NCBI RefSeq assembly: GCF_001182745.1
Contig: NZ_LN868938.1
Location: forward strand, 1,116,001 to 1,180,000
Source of the DNA: Nocardia farcinica
Lineage (GTDB): Bacteria > Actinomycetota > Actinomycetes > Mycobacteriales > Mycobacteriaceae
Direction: 5' to 3'
Length of the DNA stretch: 64,000 bases
Shown: in pieces, positions 28,486-36,847 of the stretch
How positions within the stretch are numbered: the stretch's first letter is position 1
Layout of the letters: each line of letters starts with the position of its first letter
The notes under the pieces: generated by a model
What the model was told of the DNA's origin: nothing
The model's database searches: none
Seen by the model: the letters and a program-made list of their open reading frames with translations, nothing else
Made by a program: the position numbers and the translations under genes

Positions 28486-29268
28486 ATGTCCGATGCCGCC
28501 ACCCTGGAGCGCCGGGGTTCCGTCGCCCTCATCACCCTCAATCGTCCCGACGCCATGAACGCCGTCGACTCCGCGCTGTCGCGGGCGGTCGGCGCGGCGC
28601 TCGAACAGCTCGCCGAGGACCCGCAGCTGCGGGTGGGTGTGATCACCGGCGCCGGGCGCGCGTTCTGCGCCGGTGCGGACCTCAAGGCGCTGGCCGCGGG
28701 GCAGAACATCGGTGATCCCGAGCATCCGGAGTACGGGTTCGCCGGACTCGTCCAGCATTTCGTGGACAAGCCGCTGATCGCCGCGGTCAACGGATTCGCC
28801 TTGGGCGGGGGCACCGAGATCGTGCTCGCCTGCGATCTGGCGGTGATGAGCGATCAGGCCTCGCTCGGATTGCCCGAGGTCAAGCGCGGGTTGGTGGCGG
28901 CCGCGGGTGGGCTGCTGCGGCTGCCGCGCCAGATCCCGCACAAGATCGCCCTCGAGATGGCGTTGACCGGTGCGCCCGTCGACGCCGAGACCGCGGCGCG
29001 GTGGGGGTTGGTCAACCGGGTGGTGCCCGCCGATCAGGTGCTGGCGGTGGCGCTGGAACTGGCCGAGACGATCGCGGCCAACGCGCCGCTGGCCGTGCGC
29101 GCCTCCAAGCGCATCATCCACCGCGCCGCCGCGTTCGGTTCGGACTGGGACGCGCCGATCTGGCAGATGAACATGGAACAGACCATGCCGGTGTTCCTGA
29201 GCAAGGACGCCGCCGAAGGTCCGCGCGCGTTCGCCGAGAAGCGGGCGCCGCAGTGGCGAGGCGAATGA
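28486..29268 (+). CDS. Enoyl-CoA hydratase (crotonase family)
   Basis: 260 residues, full family length. Oxyanion-hole strands ITGAGRAFCAGADLKAL and AVNGFALGGGTEIVLACDLAVMS are clear. The residues after SLGLPEVKRGLVAAAGGLLRLPRQI place Glu at the first catalytic position and Ala/Gly at the second, so a hydratase or a relative such as an isomerase or decarboxylase is possible. ATG 28486 has an ideal GAGGAGG. The same frame is open back to a GTG at 28378 that overlaps the preceding stop; a 36-residue extension is possible but less likely. Same operon as the previous crotonase, and convergent with the dienelactone hydrolase. Confidence 0.9.
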   Translation: MSDAATLERRGSVALITLNRPDAMNAVDSALSRAVGAALEQLAEDPQLRVGVITGAGRAFCAGADLKALAAGQNIGDPEHPEYGFAGLVQHFVDKPLIAAVNGFALGGGTEIVLACDLAVMSDQASLGLPEVKRGLVAAAGGLLRLPRQIPHKIALEMALTGAPVDAETAARWGLVNRVVPADQVLAVALELAETIAANAPLAVRASKRIIHRAAAFGSDWDAPIWQMNMEQTMPVFLSKDAAEGPRAFAEKRAPQWRGE

Positions 29269-29271
29269 CCC

Positions 29272-29979
29272 TCACGCGGTGAGGTGTTGGTCGAAGAAGG
29301 CGAAGATGCGCCGCCACGCGTCCGCGGTGGCGGCCGCGTCGTGACCAAGGCCCACCACCCGCAGCAGGCGCTCGCTGCCGAAGGTGTTGGCGAAACCGTG
29401 GGTGGTGCGCGGGTAGGTCTTGATGTCGTGCGGGACGCCCAGGTCGGTGAGCGCGCGGTCGAGCTTGCCCGCGGCGCCGATCAGTGAGGGATCCAGGCCC
29501 GCGTAGCTGGCCACCACCGGGCAGGCGCCCTCGAGCAGGGTGCGGTAGTCACCGTAGAGGCCGGGATAGAACGGGGCGGCGGCGTCGAAGCCATGCGGGG
29601 CGGTGAGCAGGGCGAAGCCGCCGCCCATGCAGAACCCGGCGACCGCGGTGCGTCCGGTGCAGTCCGGGTCGGCCAGCAGGTGGTCGCGGGCGGCGAGGAT
29701 GTCGCGCACCGGCACCGCCTCGGCGTGGTTGCGGCCGCCGGTGAACCACAGCGCGCGCATCACCGCCCGGATGCAGCGGGCCTTGCCGCGGGAGAACAGG
29801 TTGGGCGCGATCACCAGGTAGCCGCGCTCGGCGAGCATCGTCACGTGGGTGCGGATGTCGGCGCCGAACTCGAGGGCGTCGTGGATGATCACGATCCCCG
29901 GCCACGGACCCGGCGTATCGGGGCGGGCCAGCAGTGCTTCGATGGGGCCGTCGGGCGCGGGCAGGTCGATGGTCTGCAT
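29272..29979 (-). CDS. Dienelactone hydrolase family protein
   Basis: 235 residues, alpha/beta-hydrolase fold. The nucleophile elbow is GFCMGGG, with Cys as in true dienelactone hydrolases, His is in TTHGFANTF and Asp in SYAGLDPSL. The N-terminal strand GPWPGIVIIHDALEFGADIRTH is typical. Classic members open dienelactone in chlorocatechol degradation, but most actinobacterial relatives have unknown substrates. The stop is three bases from that of the crotonase on the other strand. Confidence 0.9.
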   Translation of the reverse strand: MQTIDLPAPDGPIEALLARPDTPGPWPGIVIIHDALEFGADIRTHVTMLAERGYLVIAPNLFSRGKARCIRAVMRALWFTGGRNHAEAVPVRDILAARDHLLADPDCTGRTAVAGFCMGGGFALLTAPHGFDAAAPFYPGLYGDYRTLLEGACPVVASYAGLDPSLIGAAGKLDRALTDLGVPHDIKTYPRTTHGFANTFGSERLLRVVGLGHDAAATADAWRRIFAFFDQHLTA

Positions 29980-30178
29980 GGATCGAATCTAGGCCCTCGG
30001 CGCGCCGCACGGCCGGTTCCGCGCACCGGTGTGCTCTGGTCGGCCCGGCCAGCGGGTTGCCGGTGCGGCGTCGAGCATGCGGTGCCCGGTGCGGCGAATC
30101 CGCTCGCCGGCGCGGGCGGCCGGGTCCCGATTCGGGTGCGGATGATCGAAAACAGCGGTTTGCTGGCTGTATGCTCTG

Positions 30179-31144
30179 GTGATGGCGCCCGCGCCGTCGC
30201 CGATGCTGGCCACCGCTGGACGACCGCCGGAGGATCCGCGCGGTTGGGCTTTCGAGATGAAATGGGACGGGATGCGGGCGGTGGCCGACGCCGCCGACGG
30301 GCAGTGCCTGCTCTACAGTCGCAACGGCAAGCAGGTCGCCGGATCGTTCCCCGAGATCGTCGAGGCCGTGGCGGCCGCGGTCGGCCCGCACCGGGTGGTC
30401 CTCGACGGGGAGATCATCGCCCCCGAAGGCGCCCGGGGCGCGCCGTCGTTCTCCCGGTTGCAGCGCCGCATGCACGTGCGCGCCCCGACACCGCAGCTCA
30501 TCCGCGAGGTGCCGGTGTTGTACATGCTGTTCGATCTGCTCGCGCTCGACGGGCACGCCACCGTGCGTCTGCCCTACACCGAGCGCCGCGACCTGCTCGC
30601 CCGGCTCGACATCGCGCGCCCGCCGTTGCAGCTGTCGCCGAGCTGGACCGATGTCGACCCCGCCGAGCTGGCCGCGGCCGCCACCGACAACGGCCTGGAA
30701 GGGCTGGTCGCCAAACGGCTCGATTCGGTGTATCAGCCCGGGGAGCGCAGCCGCGCCTGGCTCAAGATGCCGTTCCGCAGAACGACCGAAGCGGTGATCG
30801 CCGGATGGTTGCCGGGTAACGGTCCGTTCCAGAAGTCGTTCGGGTCACTGGTTCTCGGTGCACACGATGCACAGGGGCGGCTGGTGCACATCGGCAACGT
30901 CGGCACCGGATGGAAGCAGTCCGAGCGCACCCGGTTACGGCAGCGGCTCGACGAAATCGCCCGCCCGGACTCACCGTTCGACGTGCCCGCGCCCCGCCCG
31001 GTCGCCGCGCTCGCCCACTGGGTCTCCCCCGAACTCGTCGCCGACATCGAGTACCGCGAAGCCACCGCCGAAGGACTGCGCCACCCGAGCTGGCGCGGGC
31101 TGCGCATCGACAAGGACCCGGCCGAGATCACCTGGCCCGCCTGA
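30179..31144 (+). CDS. ATP-dependent DNA ligase (LigC-like, short)
   Basis: 321 residues. Motif I has the adenylated Lys28 in FEMKWDGMRA. Motif Ia/III segments YSRNGKQVAGSFPEI and VVLDGEIIAPEGA, motif IV GLEGLVAKRLDS and motif V SRAWLKMPFR follow. The OB-fold runs from about 205 (VIAGWLPGNGPFQKSFGSLVLGAHD) and ends LRHPSWRGLRIDKDP. Domain content, nucleotidyltransferase plus OB only, matches LigC, which seals nicks in NHEJ-like or base-excision repair. GTG 30179 is followed by ATG 30182; a TATGCT -10 hexamer at 30170-30175 suggests a leaderless mRNA. Its 3' end overlaps the convergent tetR by 17 bases. Confidence 0.92.
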   Translation: MMAPAPSPMLATAGRPPEDPRGWAFEMKWDGMRAVADAADGQCLLYSRNGKQVAGSFPEIVEAVAAAVGPHRVVLDGEIIAPEGARGAPSFSRLQRRMHVRAPTPQLIREVPVLYMLFDLLALDGHATVRLPYTERRDLLARLDIARPPLQLSPSWTDVDPAELAAAATDNGLEGLVAKRLDSVYQPGERSRAWLKMPFRRTTEAVIAGWLPGNGPFQKSFGSLVLGAHDAQGRLVHIGNVGTGWKQSERTRLRQRLDEIARPDSPFDVPAPRPVAALAHWVSPELVADIEYREATAEGLRHPSWRGLRIDKDPAEITWPA

Positions 31145-31775
31145 TCGCAGCGGGGGAAGGCATTTTCAGCGGTTTCGTGGCTACCGCGCGGGCGTCGTCG
31201 AGGCTGAGGCCGAACATGCACAGCAGGTTGGTGGCGAGGGTGTCGGCGAGGGTGTCGATGTCGGTGTCGGGGTCGGTGGCGAGGAGCTGAAGACAGCCGA
31301 GCAGCGAACCGGCCGTGCAGGCGAGTGCGGCGGGGTAGTCGGTGATTCGGAGGCGGCCGGTCTCACCCGCTCGGCGCAGGTCGCGCAGGGCGCGCGGGGC
31401 GAGGCCCCCATCGGAGGTCATCAGACGGAAGCCGATGGTCAGCAGTGTCCCGGTGAGTTGGGCGTGGGTCTTGGTCAGGTGCATGGTCATGCGGATGCCG
31501 TTGGCGAACACCTCGGCGGGATCCTCGATTCCCGCTGAGGCCTGGTCGAACAGTTCTCCGTAGCGGTCGAGGGTCTCGGCGATGGCCGCGTCGAACAGTT
31601 CGGCCTTGCTGGTGAAGTGGTTGTAGAACGAGCCGACGCCCACGTCCGCGCGGTCGGTGATCTGCTGCACGCTGGCGTCGAGGCCGCCCGGGCTGGCCAA
31701 CAACTCGGCCGCGGCCGATATCAGCGCCGCGCGGGTGCGGGCTCGTTTGCGGTCGGTGCGATTCGAGTGCGGCAC
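31128..31775 (-). CDS. TetR family regulator of the adjacent catabolic operon
   Basis: 215 residues from GTG 31775, which has GACAGGAG seven bases upstream; longer frames to 31811 or 31829 would run into the operator. HTH: RTRAALISAAAELLASPGGLDASVQQITDRADVGVGSFYNHFTSKAELF. The ligand domain shows the KstR/aromatic-sensor-like helical pattern (VFANGIRMTMHLTKTHAQLTGTLLTIGFRLM). It is divergent from the dioxygenase operon with paired palindromes between, so it is very likely the operon repressor, released by a pathway substrate or CoA ester. Confidence 0.88.
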   Translation of the reverse strand: MPHSNRTDRKRARTRAALISAAAELLASPGGLDASVQQITDRADVGVGSFYNHFTSKAELFDAAIAETLDRYGELFDQASAGIEDPAEVFANGIRMTMHLTKTHAQLTGTLLTIGFRLMTSDGGLAPRALRDLRRAGETGRLRITDYPAALACTAGSLLGCLQLLATDPDTDIDTLADTLATNLLCMFGLSLDDARAVATKPLKMPSPAAIRRAR

Positions 31776-31803
31776 GGGAGAACTCCTGTCACCTTCAATT
31801 CTG

Positions 31804-31830
31804 AATGACATTCCAACTCTGAATGTCATT
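31804..31830. promoter_or_regulatory. Paired palindromic operators between tetR and catabolic operon
   Basis: AATGACATT (31804-31812) and its complement AATGTCATT (31822-31830) form an inverted repeat. Each is also the core of a smaller palindrome of the form GAATG-N-CATT. Centres are 18 bases apart, suited to two TetR dimers on one DNA face. The site is 28 bases from the regulator start and 54 from the dioxygenase start, so it can control both directions. Confidence 0.8.
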
Positions 31831-31884
31831 GACGGAGGCGCCCATCATTGCTGAACATTTCTTCAGTAGTCAAGGAGGACAGCG

Positions 31885-33015
31885 ATGACAGTGCCCGCAT
31901 ACGACGATCCGCACGTCGATCTGCACAGTGCGCAGGGCGCGCTCACCGGTGAGCACCCGGACAGGGCGAAGAATCCGCTGATCAAGGTCGATGACATCGC
32001 GTGGCTGGAATTCGACAAGCCCGATCTCGACGGTGCGGAACGCTTCGCCGCCGCATTCGGTCTGAGCACCGTGATCCGCACGCCGGACGAGTTGCATCTG
32101 CGCGGCACCTGGGCGGGCTCGGTCTGCGTGATCGTCCGGCGCGCGCCGGTGGCCCGGTTCGTCGGCACGGCCTACCGCGCCGGGGACCGCGCCGACCTGG
32201 CACGGCTGGCTGCCGCGACCGGGCATGCGATGGAGCCGCTGGACGTGCTGGGTGGTCGGGTGGTGACCCTCCGTGATCCGAGCGGGCAGGTGGTGCGGGT
32301 CGTCGCCGATGTGCCGGAGTTGCCAGCGCTTCCCGACCAGCCACCGTTGACCTGGAATCTGGGCGCGGCGCGGTATCGGATCAACGCGGTGCAACGCCGC
32401 CCCCGTGAGCCCGCGCGCGTGCAACGCCTGGGCCATGTGGTACTCGAAACGCCGCGATTCCTGGAATGCCTGGACTGGTATCTCGAACACCTGGGCCTGA
32501 TCGTCAGCGACTTCCTCTACTTTCCGGGGCAGCGGGACCGCGGCCCGACCATGGCGTTCATGCGCTGCGATCGCGGGTCGACCCCCGCCGACCATCACAC
32601 GCTGGCGATGACGTTGGGGCCACGGGCGGGATATGTCCACAGCGCCTATCAAGTCGCCGATCTCGACTCGATCGCGGCGGGCGGGGCGTATCTCGCCGAG
32701 CGTGGTTACCGTCGTTCCTGGGGTGTTGGCCGCCATATCCAGGGCAGCCAGTTGTTCGACTACTGGCGCGACCCGGACCGCTTCCTGGTCGAGCACTTCG
32801 CCGATGGCGACCTGTTCGATTCCTCGGTCGAGGCGGGCTGGACGCATATGAGCGCCAGCGGCCTGGCCCAATGGGGACCGCCGGTCACCCGTGACTTCCT
32901 CGGAGTGAACCCCGATCCGCAATTGCTGCGCGCGGTGTTCTCCGCATTGCGTGACGGAGCGAACGAGTTCGATATCCGGCGCCTGCTCGGCCTGATGAAA
33001 GTAGCCCGCACATGA
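31885..33015 (+). CDS. Extradiol ring-cleavage dioxygenase, VOC superfamily (type I)
   Basis: 376 residues with two glyoxalase-fold repeats. N-terminal repeat about 33-145 (IKVDDIAWLEFDKPDL). The catalytic C-terminal repeat spans about 180-305, where His184 (RLGHVVLETP), His252 (AGYVHSAYQVADLD) and Glu303 (RFLVEHFADGD) match the 2-His-1-carboxylate iron(II) site. Tyr255 near the metal is also present. It should cleave a catechol-type ring next to the hydroxyls (meta cleavage). Strong AAGGAGGACAGCG ribosome-binding site. First gene of an operon in which the next start overlaps its stop. The substrate is not deducible from sequence. Confidence 0.87.
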   Translation: MTVPAYDDPHVDLHSAQGALTGEHPDRAKNPLIKVDDIAWLEFDKPDLDGAERFAAAFGLSTVIRTPDELHLRGTWAGSVCVIVRRAPVARFVGTAYRAGDRADLARLAAATGHAMEPLDVLGGRVVTLRDPSGQVVRVVADVPELPALPDQPPLTWNLGAARYRINAVQRRPREPARVQRLGHVVLETPRFLECLDWYLEHLGLIVSDFLYFPGQRDRGPTMAFMRCDRGSTPADHHTLAMTLGPRAGYVHSAYQVADLDSIAAGGAYLAERGYRRSWGVGRHIQGSQLFDYWRDPDRFLVEHFADGDLFDSSVEAGWTHMSASGLAQWGPPVTRDFLGVNPDPQLLRAVFSALRDGANEFDIRRLLGLMKVART

Positions 33016-33950
33016 GCACCACCATTGTCCGTACCCGCTCGCACTGGTACCTCGAAACCCCGCACGGTGCCACGCCCATCGACACCCCGGCGGCCACCAC
33101 CGCGGAATTGCTCGGCGACCTCGACGCGATCCGGGCCGCGCACGACGCCACCGACTGGACTCCGGTGTCGGAACTACAACTGGTGTCACCGGTGACCGCG
33201 CCGTGCCGTGTCGTGGCCCAGATGGTCAACTTCGCCAGCCATGCCCGCGAGTCGAACATCGACCCCGGACGGGTATCGGCGACCTTCTTCCGCAAATCCT
33301 CCGGATCGATCTGCGGACCCTACGACGACATCGTCAAACCCGCCCACGTGCGACTGCTCGACTACGAGGTCGAGATCGGCATCGTGTTCGGCGCCGCGGT
33401 GCCGGTCGGAACGACCATCACCGCCGAGAACCTGCCCGAGTACGCGGCCGGACTGATCATCGCCAACGATGTGAGCGCCCGGGACGTGCAACTGCCCAAA
33501 ACCCAGTTCTACGAATCGAAGTCCTACCCCGGATTCACCCCGGCCGGTCCGCGACTGGTGTTGCTCGACCCACCCGAATGGGCGCAATTCCATCGATTGC
33601 GGCTACAGCTGTGGGTCAACGGAGAACGCCGACAGAACGGTGTCGTCGGAGACGACATGCTCGTCGAACCCCTCCAGGCCCTGCACGCGCTCAGTCGATT
33701 CCAGCGTCTCGACCGCGGAGACGTTCTGCTGACCGGCACGCCGGGCGGGACCGCGCTGTCCGCACCTGCGAAACCCGTCGAACTGCTCGGCGCGCTGCTG
33801 CCCCCGCACCTCAAGTGGAAGATCTTCTTCCGCAAACAGGCGGCCAACCCTCGCTATCTCCGCGACGGCGACATCGTCGAAGCCCGGATCGCCACCGACG
33901 ACGGCGCCCTCGACCTGGGCCGGCAGCGTAACCGGGTCCGATACAGGTGA
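33012..33950 (+). CDS. Fumarylacetoacetate hydrolase (FAH) family protein
   Basis: 312 residues. The metal-binding FAH core is intact: LDYEVEIGIVFG supplies the Glu-x-Glu ligands and GLIIANDVSARDVQ the Asp. The lid and active-site region ESKSYPGFTPAGPRLV contains the conserved Lys-Ser-x-x-Gly-Phe. GDVLLTGTPGGTA completes the C-terminal catalytic strand. Members hydrolyse, hydrate, isomerise or decarboxylate 2-oxo acids formed by meta ring cleavage. The ATG overlaps the dioxygenase stop (ATGA), so it probably processes that enzyme's product. The insert between 250 and 285 is lengthened with LLGALLPPHLKWKIFF. Confidence 0.9.
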   Translation: MSTTIVRTRSHWYLETPHGATPIDTPAATTAELLGDLDAIRAAHDATDWTPVSELQLVSPVTAPCRVVAQMVNFASHARESNIDPGRVSATFFRKSSGSICGPYDDIVKPAHVRLLDYEVEIGIVFGAAVPVGTTITAENLPEYAAGLIIANDVSARDVQLPKTQFYESKSYPGFTPAGPRLVLLDPPEWAQFHRLRLQLWVNGERRQNGVVGDDMLVEPLQALHALSRFQRLDRGDVLLTGTPGGTALSAPAKPVELLGALLPPHLKWKIFFRKQAANPRYLRDGDIVEARIATDDGALDLGRQRNRVRYR

Positions 33951-35527
33951 TAACTCGATCGTCCAACCCGGTCGACGTCGCGGTCGTCATCGTCGGCGCC
34001 GGCCCGGTCGGCCTCACCGCGGCGCTGCTGCTGGCGGGACACGGCATCGCCACCGTTGTTCTGGAGCGCCACCCCACCTCCTACCCGCTGCCGCGCGCGG
34101 TCCACGCCGACGACGAGGTGTGCCGGATTCTCGCTGCCGTGGGAGCCTACGAGCGATTCGCCGAGATCAGTCGTCCCATGCCCGGAATGCGCCTGCTCGA
34201 TCACAACCACACGGTGCTGGCCGAGTTCGCGCGCGATTCGATGGACGGCCCCCACGGTTTTCCGCAGGCGAGCATGTTCGACCAGCCCGAACTCGAGGCG
34301 ATACTGCTCGACCTCGCCCACGCCGACCCGCTCATCGACCTGCGACGCGGATGCGAGGTGATCGACGCCGCCGACCACGGCGATTCGGCCGTTGTCGAGT
34401 ACACCACCGACACCGAAACGCACAGGCTGACCGCTGCCGCGGTGATCGGCTGCGACGGCGCGCGCAGCCTGATCCGCGACCGGATCGGCACCGGCCTGCG
34501 TGACCTGCACTTCCAACAGAACTGGCTCGTGGTCGACGTGCGGACCGCGGCGCCCCTTCCGGTGTGGGGAGGTGTCCAGCAGATCTGTGACCCGCGGCGT
34601 GCCGCGACCTTCATGCCCGTCACCGGTACCCGGTATCGATGGGAGTTCCGCATCGAGCCGGGCGAACGGGCCGACGAGCTGGCAGCCGCCGACAACTTGC
34701 GCCGACTGCTGCGGCCCTGGATGGACGCGCACACCTTCGACCGGGCCGACATCGTTCGTCACGCCGAGTACACCTTCCGTGCCCGCGTCGCCGAACACTG
34801 GCGCCGAGGACGACTGTTCATCGCCGGCGACGCCGCACACCAGACCCCGCCGTTCATCGGGCAAGGCTTGGGCGCCGGGTTACGGGACGCGTTCAACGTG
34901 AGCTGGAAACTCGCCGAGGTTCTGCGCGGCACCGCGCCGGAGTCGATTCTCGACACCTATACCGCCGAACGCCGCCCACATGCGACCCGGACCATCCGCA
35001 CGGCCGTTGCCGTCGGATGGGTGCTCACCGGTGGCCACGACCGCGCGGCCGCGGTGCGACGCGCTTCGCTGGGGCTGTTGTGCCGCATTCCGGGAGTGTC
35101 GCAGGCCCTGCTCGCGACTGTCTCACCGCCGCTGGCGGCTGGTCCCCTGGTCGAGCGACGGGGTATCCGACATCGGCTCAACGGGCGACTGTGTCCTCAA
35201 CCGGTCATCGCGGGCGAGGGTGGCGGCGCCCGTTTCGACGAGGTCCTCGGCCCCGGCTATGCGCTGCTGACGCGGGGACCGCTGCCCCCGACCTGCACCG
35301 TCCCCGACCGGGTCACCCACCTCGACCTCAGCGTCCTGGACTGGCCTCCGACCGGCGTCGAGATCCTCACCCGCTGGCTCAGCACACATTCCGCGTTCGC
35401 GGTCTTGCTGCGCCCGGACCGGGTCGTGATGGCCGCCGCGCGCACCCCCTCCCGAATCCCCGACATCCTCGCCCTCCTCCCACCCCCGGCGGGCGAGCGA
35501 CATCCTCACGAAAGCGATCGACGATGA
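33947..35527 (+). CDS. FAD-dependent aromatic hydroxylase (MhpA/PheA-like group A monooxygenase)
   Basis: 526 residues. The Rossmann FAD motif VVIVGAGPVGLTAALLLAGHG is at the N-terminus, the DG motif in VIGCDGARSLIRDRIG and the GD motif in LFIAGDAAHQTPPFIGQG, followed by LRDAFNVSWKLAEVL. This order is that of p-hydroxybenzoate-hydroxylase-type enzymes, closest in style to 3-(3-hydroxyphenyl)propionate hydroxylase. It would ortho-hydroxylate a phenol to the catechol used by the dioxygenase, with NAD(P)H and oxygen. The GTG start overlaps the FAH stop (GTGA). A thioredoxin-like C-terminal domain (about 400-510) is present but weakly conserved. Confidence 0.9.
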   Translation: MITRSSNPVDVAVVIVGAGPVGLTAALLLAGHGIATVVLERHPTSYPLPRAVHADDEVCRILAAVGAYERFAEISRPMPGMRLLDHNHTVLAEFARDSMDGPHGFPQASMFDQPELEAILLDLAHADPLIDLRRGCEVIDAADHGDSAVVEYTTDTETHRLTAAAVIGCDGARSLIRDRIGTGLRDLHFQQNWLVVDVRTAAPLPVWGGVQQICDPRRAATFMPVTGTRYRWEFRIEPGERADELAAADNLRRLLRPWMDAHTFDRADIVRHAEYTFRARVAEHWRRGRLFIAGDAAHQTPPFIGQGLGAGLRDAFNVSWKLAEVLRGTAPESILDTYTAERRPHATRTIRTAVAVGWVLTGGHDRAAAVRRASLGLLCRIPGVSQALLATVSPPLAAGPLVERRGIRHRLNGRLCPQPVIAGEGGGARFDEVLGPGYALLTRGPLPPTCTVPDRVTHLDLSVLDWPPTGVEILTRWLSTHSAFAVLLRPDRVVMAAARTPSRIPDILALLPPPAGERHPHESDRR

Positions 35528-35583
35528 ACCCTGAGCATCCGACGGCGCCACATCCGGCCTCGGTAGCCGCGGAGATCCGATGA
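35524..35583 (+). CDS. 19-codon ORF bridging the hydroxylase and P450 genes
   Basis: ATG at 35524 overlaps the stop of the hydroxylase (ATGA, 35524-35527), and the TGA at 35581-35583 overlaps the ATG of the P450 gene (ATGA, 35580-35583). It encodes MNPEHPTAPHPASVAAEIR. Without it the P450 start would be 53 bases from the previous stop. The double overlap would let ribosomes stay on the message by termination-reinitiation. It has no recognisable domain; whether the peptide itself matters is unknown. Chance cannot be excluded for so short a frame. Confidence 0.5.
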   Translation: MNPEHPTAPHPASVAAEIR

Positions 35584-36779
35584 GCGGGCCGCTCACCTCT
35601 GCGTCGCGGCCCTCGACATACCGTGGCGCGCCCGTCGTCGACGTCGATCTCTACGGCAGGCAGGTCGTCACCGACCCACAGTCGGTCTACCGGCGGATCC
35701 GCGACGCCGGGCCTCTGGTGTGGCTGCCGCGCCACCGGCTCTGGGCCATGGGGCGATTCGACGACGTCCGCGCGGCGTTGCGCGACGACCTCACCTTCCG
35801 CAGCGGTAACGGCGTGGCCGCCAACCCGATCGCCAACACGTTGGGTCACTACACCACTCTCGCCAGCGATGACCGAGCCCACACCAACCGTCGCGCGATC
35901 CTCATGCAGTCCTTGGCCTCGCGGGCGATCCGCCCCGCGCTACCGGCGATGGAGCAGGAAGCCGTGCCCACCGTCGAGCGGCTGCGTCGACGGCAATCCT
36001 TCGACGGAATAGCGGACTTCGCGACCCGCCTACCCGTCCAGGTGGTCGCCGATCTCGTCGGGGTCCGGGTGAGCGCGGCGAAAATGCTGACGTGGGGCCG
36101 CGCCACCTTCGACGGGCTCGGACCGGCGAACCCGCGCGCGGGCACAGCCGCCACCAGTGCTCTGCGGCTCTACCTCTACACCCTGCGGCTACGAAGGAAA
36201 CACGTCACCCCGCACGGATGGGCCGCCAGCGTCTTCGACGCCGCGGACCGCGGCCGGATCAGCCGGCTCGAAGCCAAGAACATGATCATCGATTTCGTCG
36301 CGCCCAGCCTCGACACCACCATCCTGGCGACCGGGCAACTGTTATGGAGCCTGGGCGCACAGTCCGAGGTGTGGGAACAGATCCGCGCCGATCCGGCCCT
36401 CATCCCCCGAGCCGTGATCGAGGCGGTGCGGCTGGCCTCCCCGGTGCGCGCCTTCACCCGGACCATCGCCGTCGACACCGTGCTCGGCGAGGTCGCACTG
36501 CACGCCGGTGAGCGCGTCGCCCTGATCTACGCCGCCGCCAACAGCGACGAGCGCCGCTTCGACCGGCCCGAGCAGTTCTCGCTGGACCGCCGTGGTAGCA
36601 ATCTGGGCTGGGGAAACGGAGCACACACCTGCGTCGGCATGCAACTGGCCAAAATGGAAATGCAGACCCTGCTACACGCGATGGTCCCGCGCATCAACCA
36701 CATCTCCGTTTCCGACCCCCAGCCCCTGCGCAACAACTGTCTGCAAGGACTGAAATCGTTCCGCGCCGCCTTCCACTGA
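35580..36779 (+). CDS. Cytochrome P450
   Basis: 399 residues, soluble bacterial class. Helix I has FVAPSLDTT with the proton-relay pair Asp245-Thr246, although Pro242 stands where most P450s have Gly. ExxR is Glu281-Arg284 in EAVRLAS. The heme loop is WGNGAHTCVG with ligand Cys351; the first position is Trp rather than Phe, allowed but less common. No ferredoxin or reductase gene is next to it, so electrons come from elsewhere. It probably oxidises the pathway substrate or a side chain before ring cleavage. The start is coupled to the 19-codon ORF. Confidence 0.92.
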   Translation: MSGPLTSASRPSTYRGAPVVDVDLYGRQVVTDPQSVYRRIRDAGPLVWLPRHRLWAMGRFDDVRAALRDDLTFRSGNGVAANPIANTLGHYTTLASDDRAHTNRRAILMQSLASRAIRPALPAMEQEAVPTVERLRRRQSFDGIADFATRLPVQVVADLVGVRVSAAKMLTWGRATFDGLGPANPRAGTAATSALRLYLYTLRLRRKHVTPHGWAASVFDAADRGRISRLEAKNMIIDFVAPSLDTTILATGQLLWSLGAQSEVWEQIRADPALIPRAVIEAVRLASPVRAFTRTIAVDTVLGEVALHAGERVALIYAAANSDERRFDRPEQFSLDRRGSNLGWGNGAHTCVGMQLAKMEMQTLLHAMVPRINHISVSDPQPLRNNCLQGLKSFRAAFH

Positions 36780-36847
36780 ACCCCACCGAGAAATCCCGTC
36801 GCCTGCGCGGGCAACCGTGCACGGCCATCGGCCGACGAATAATCAGG

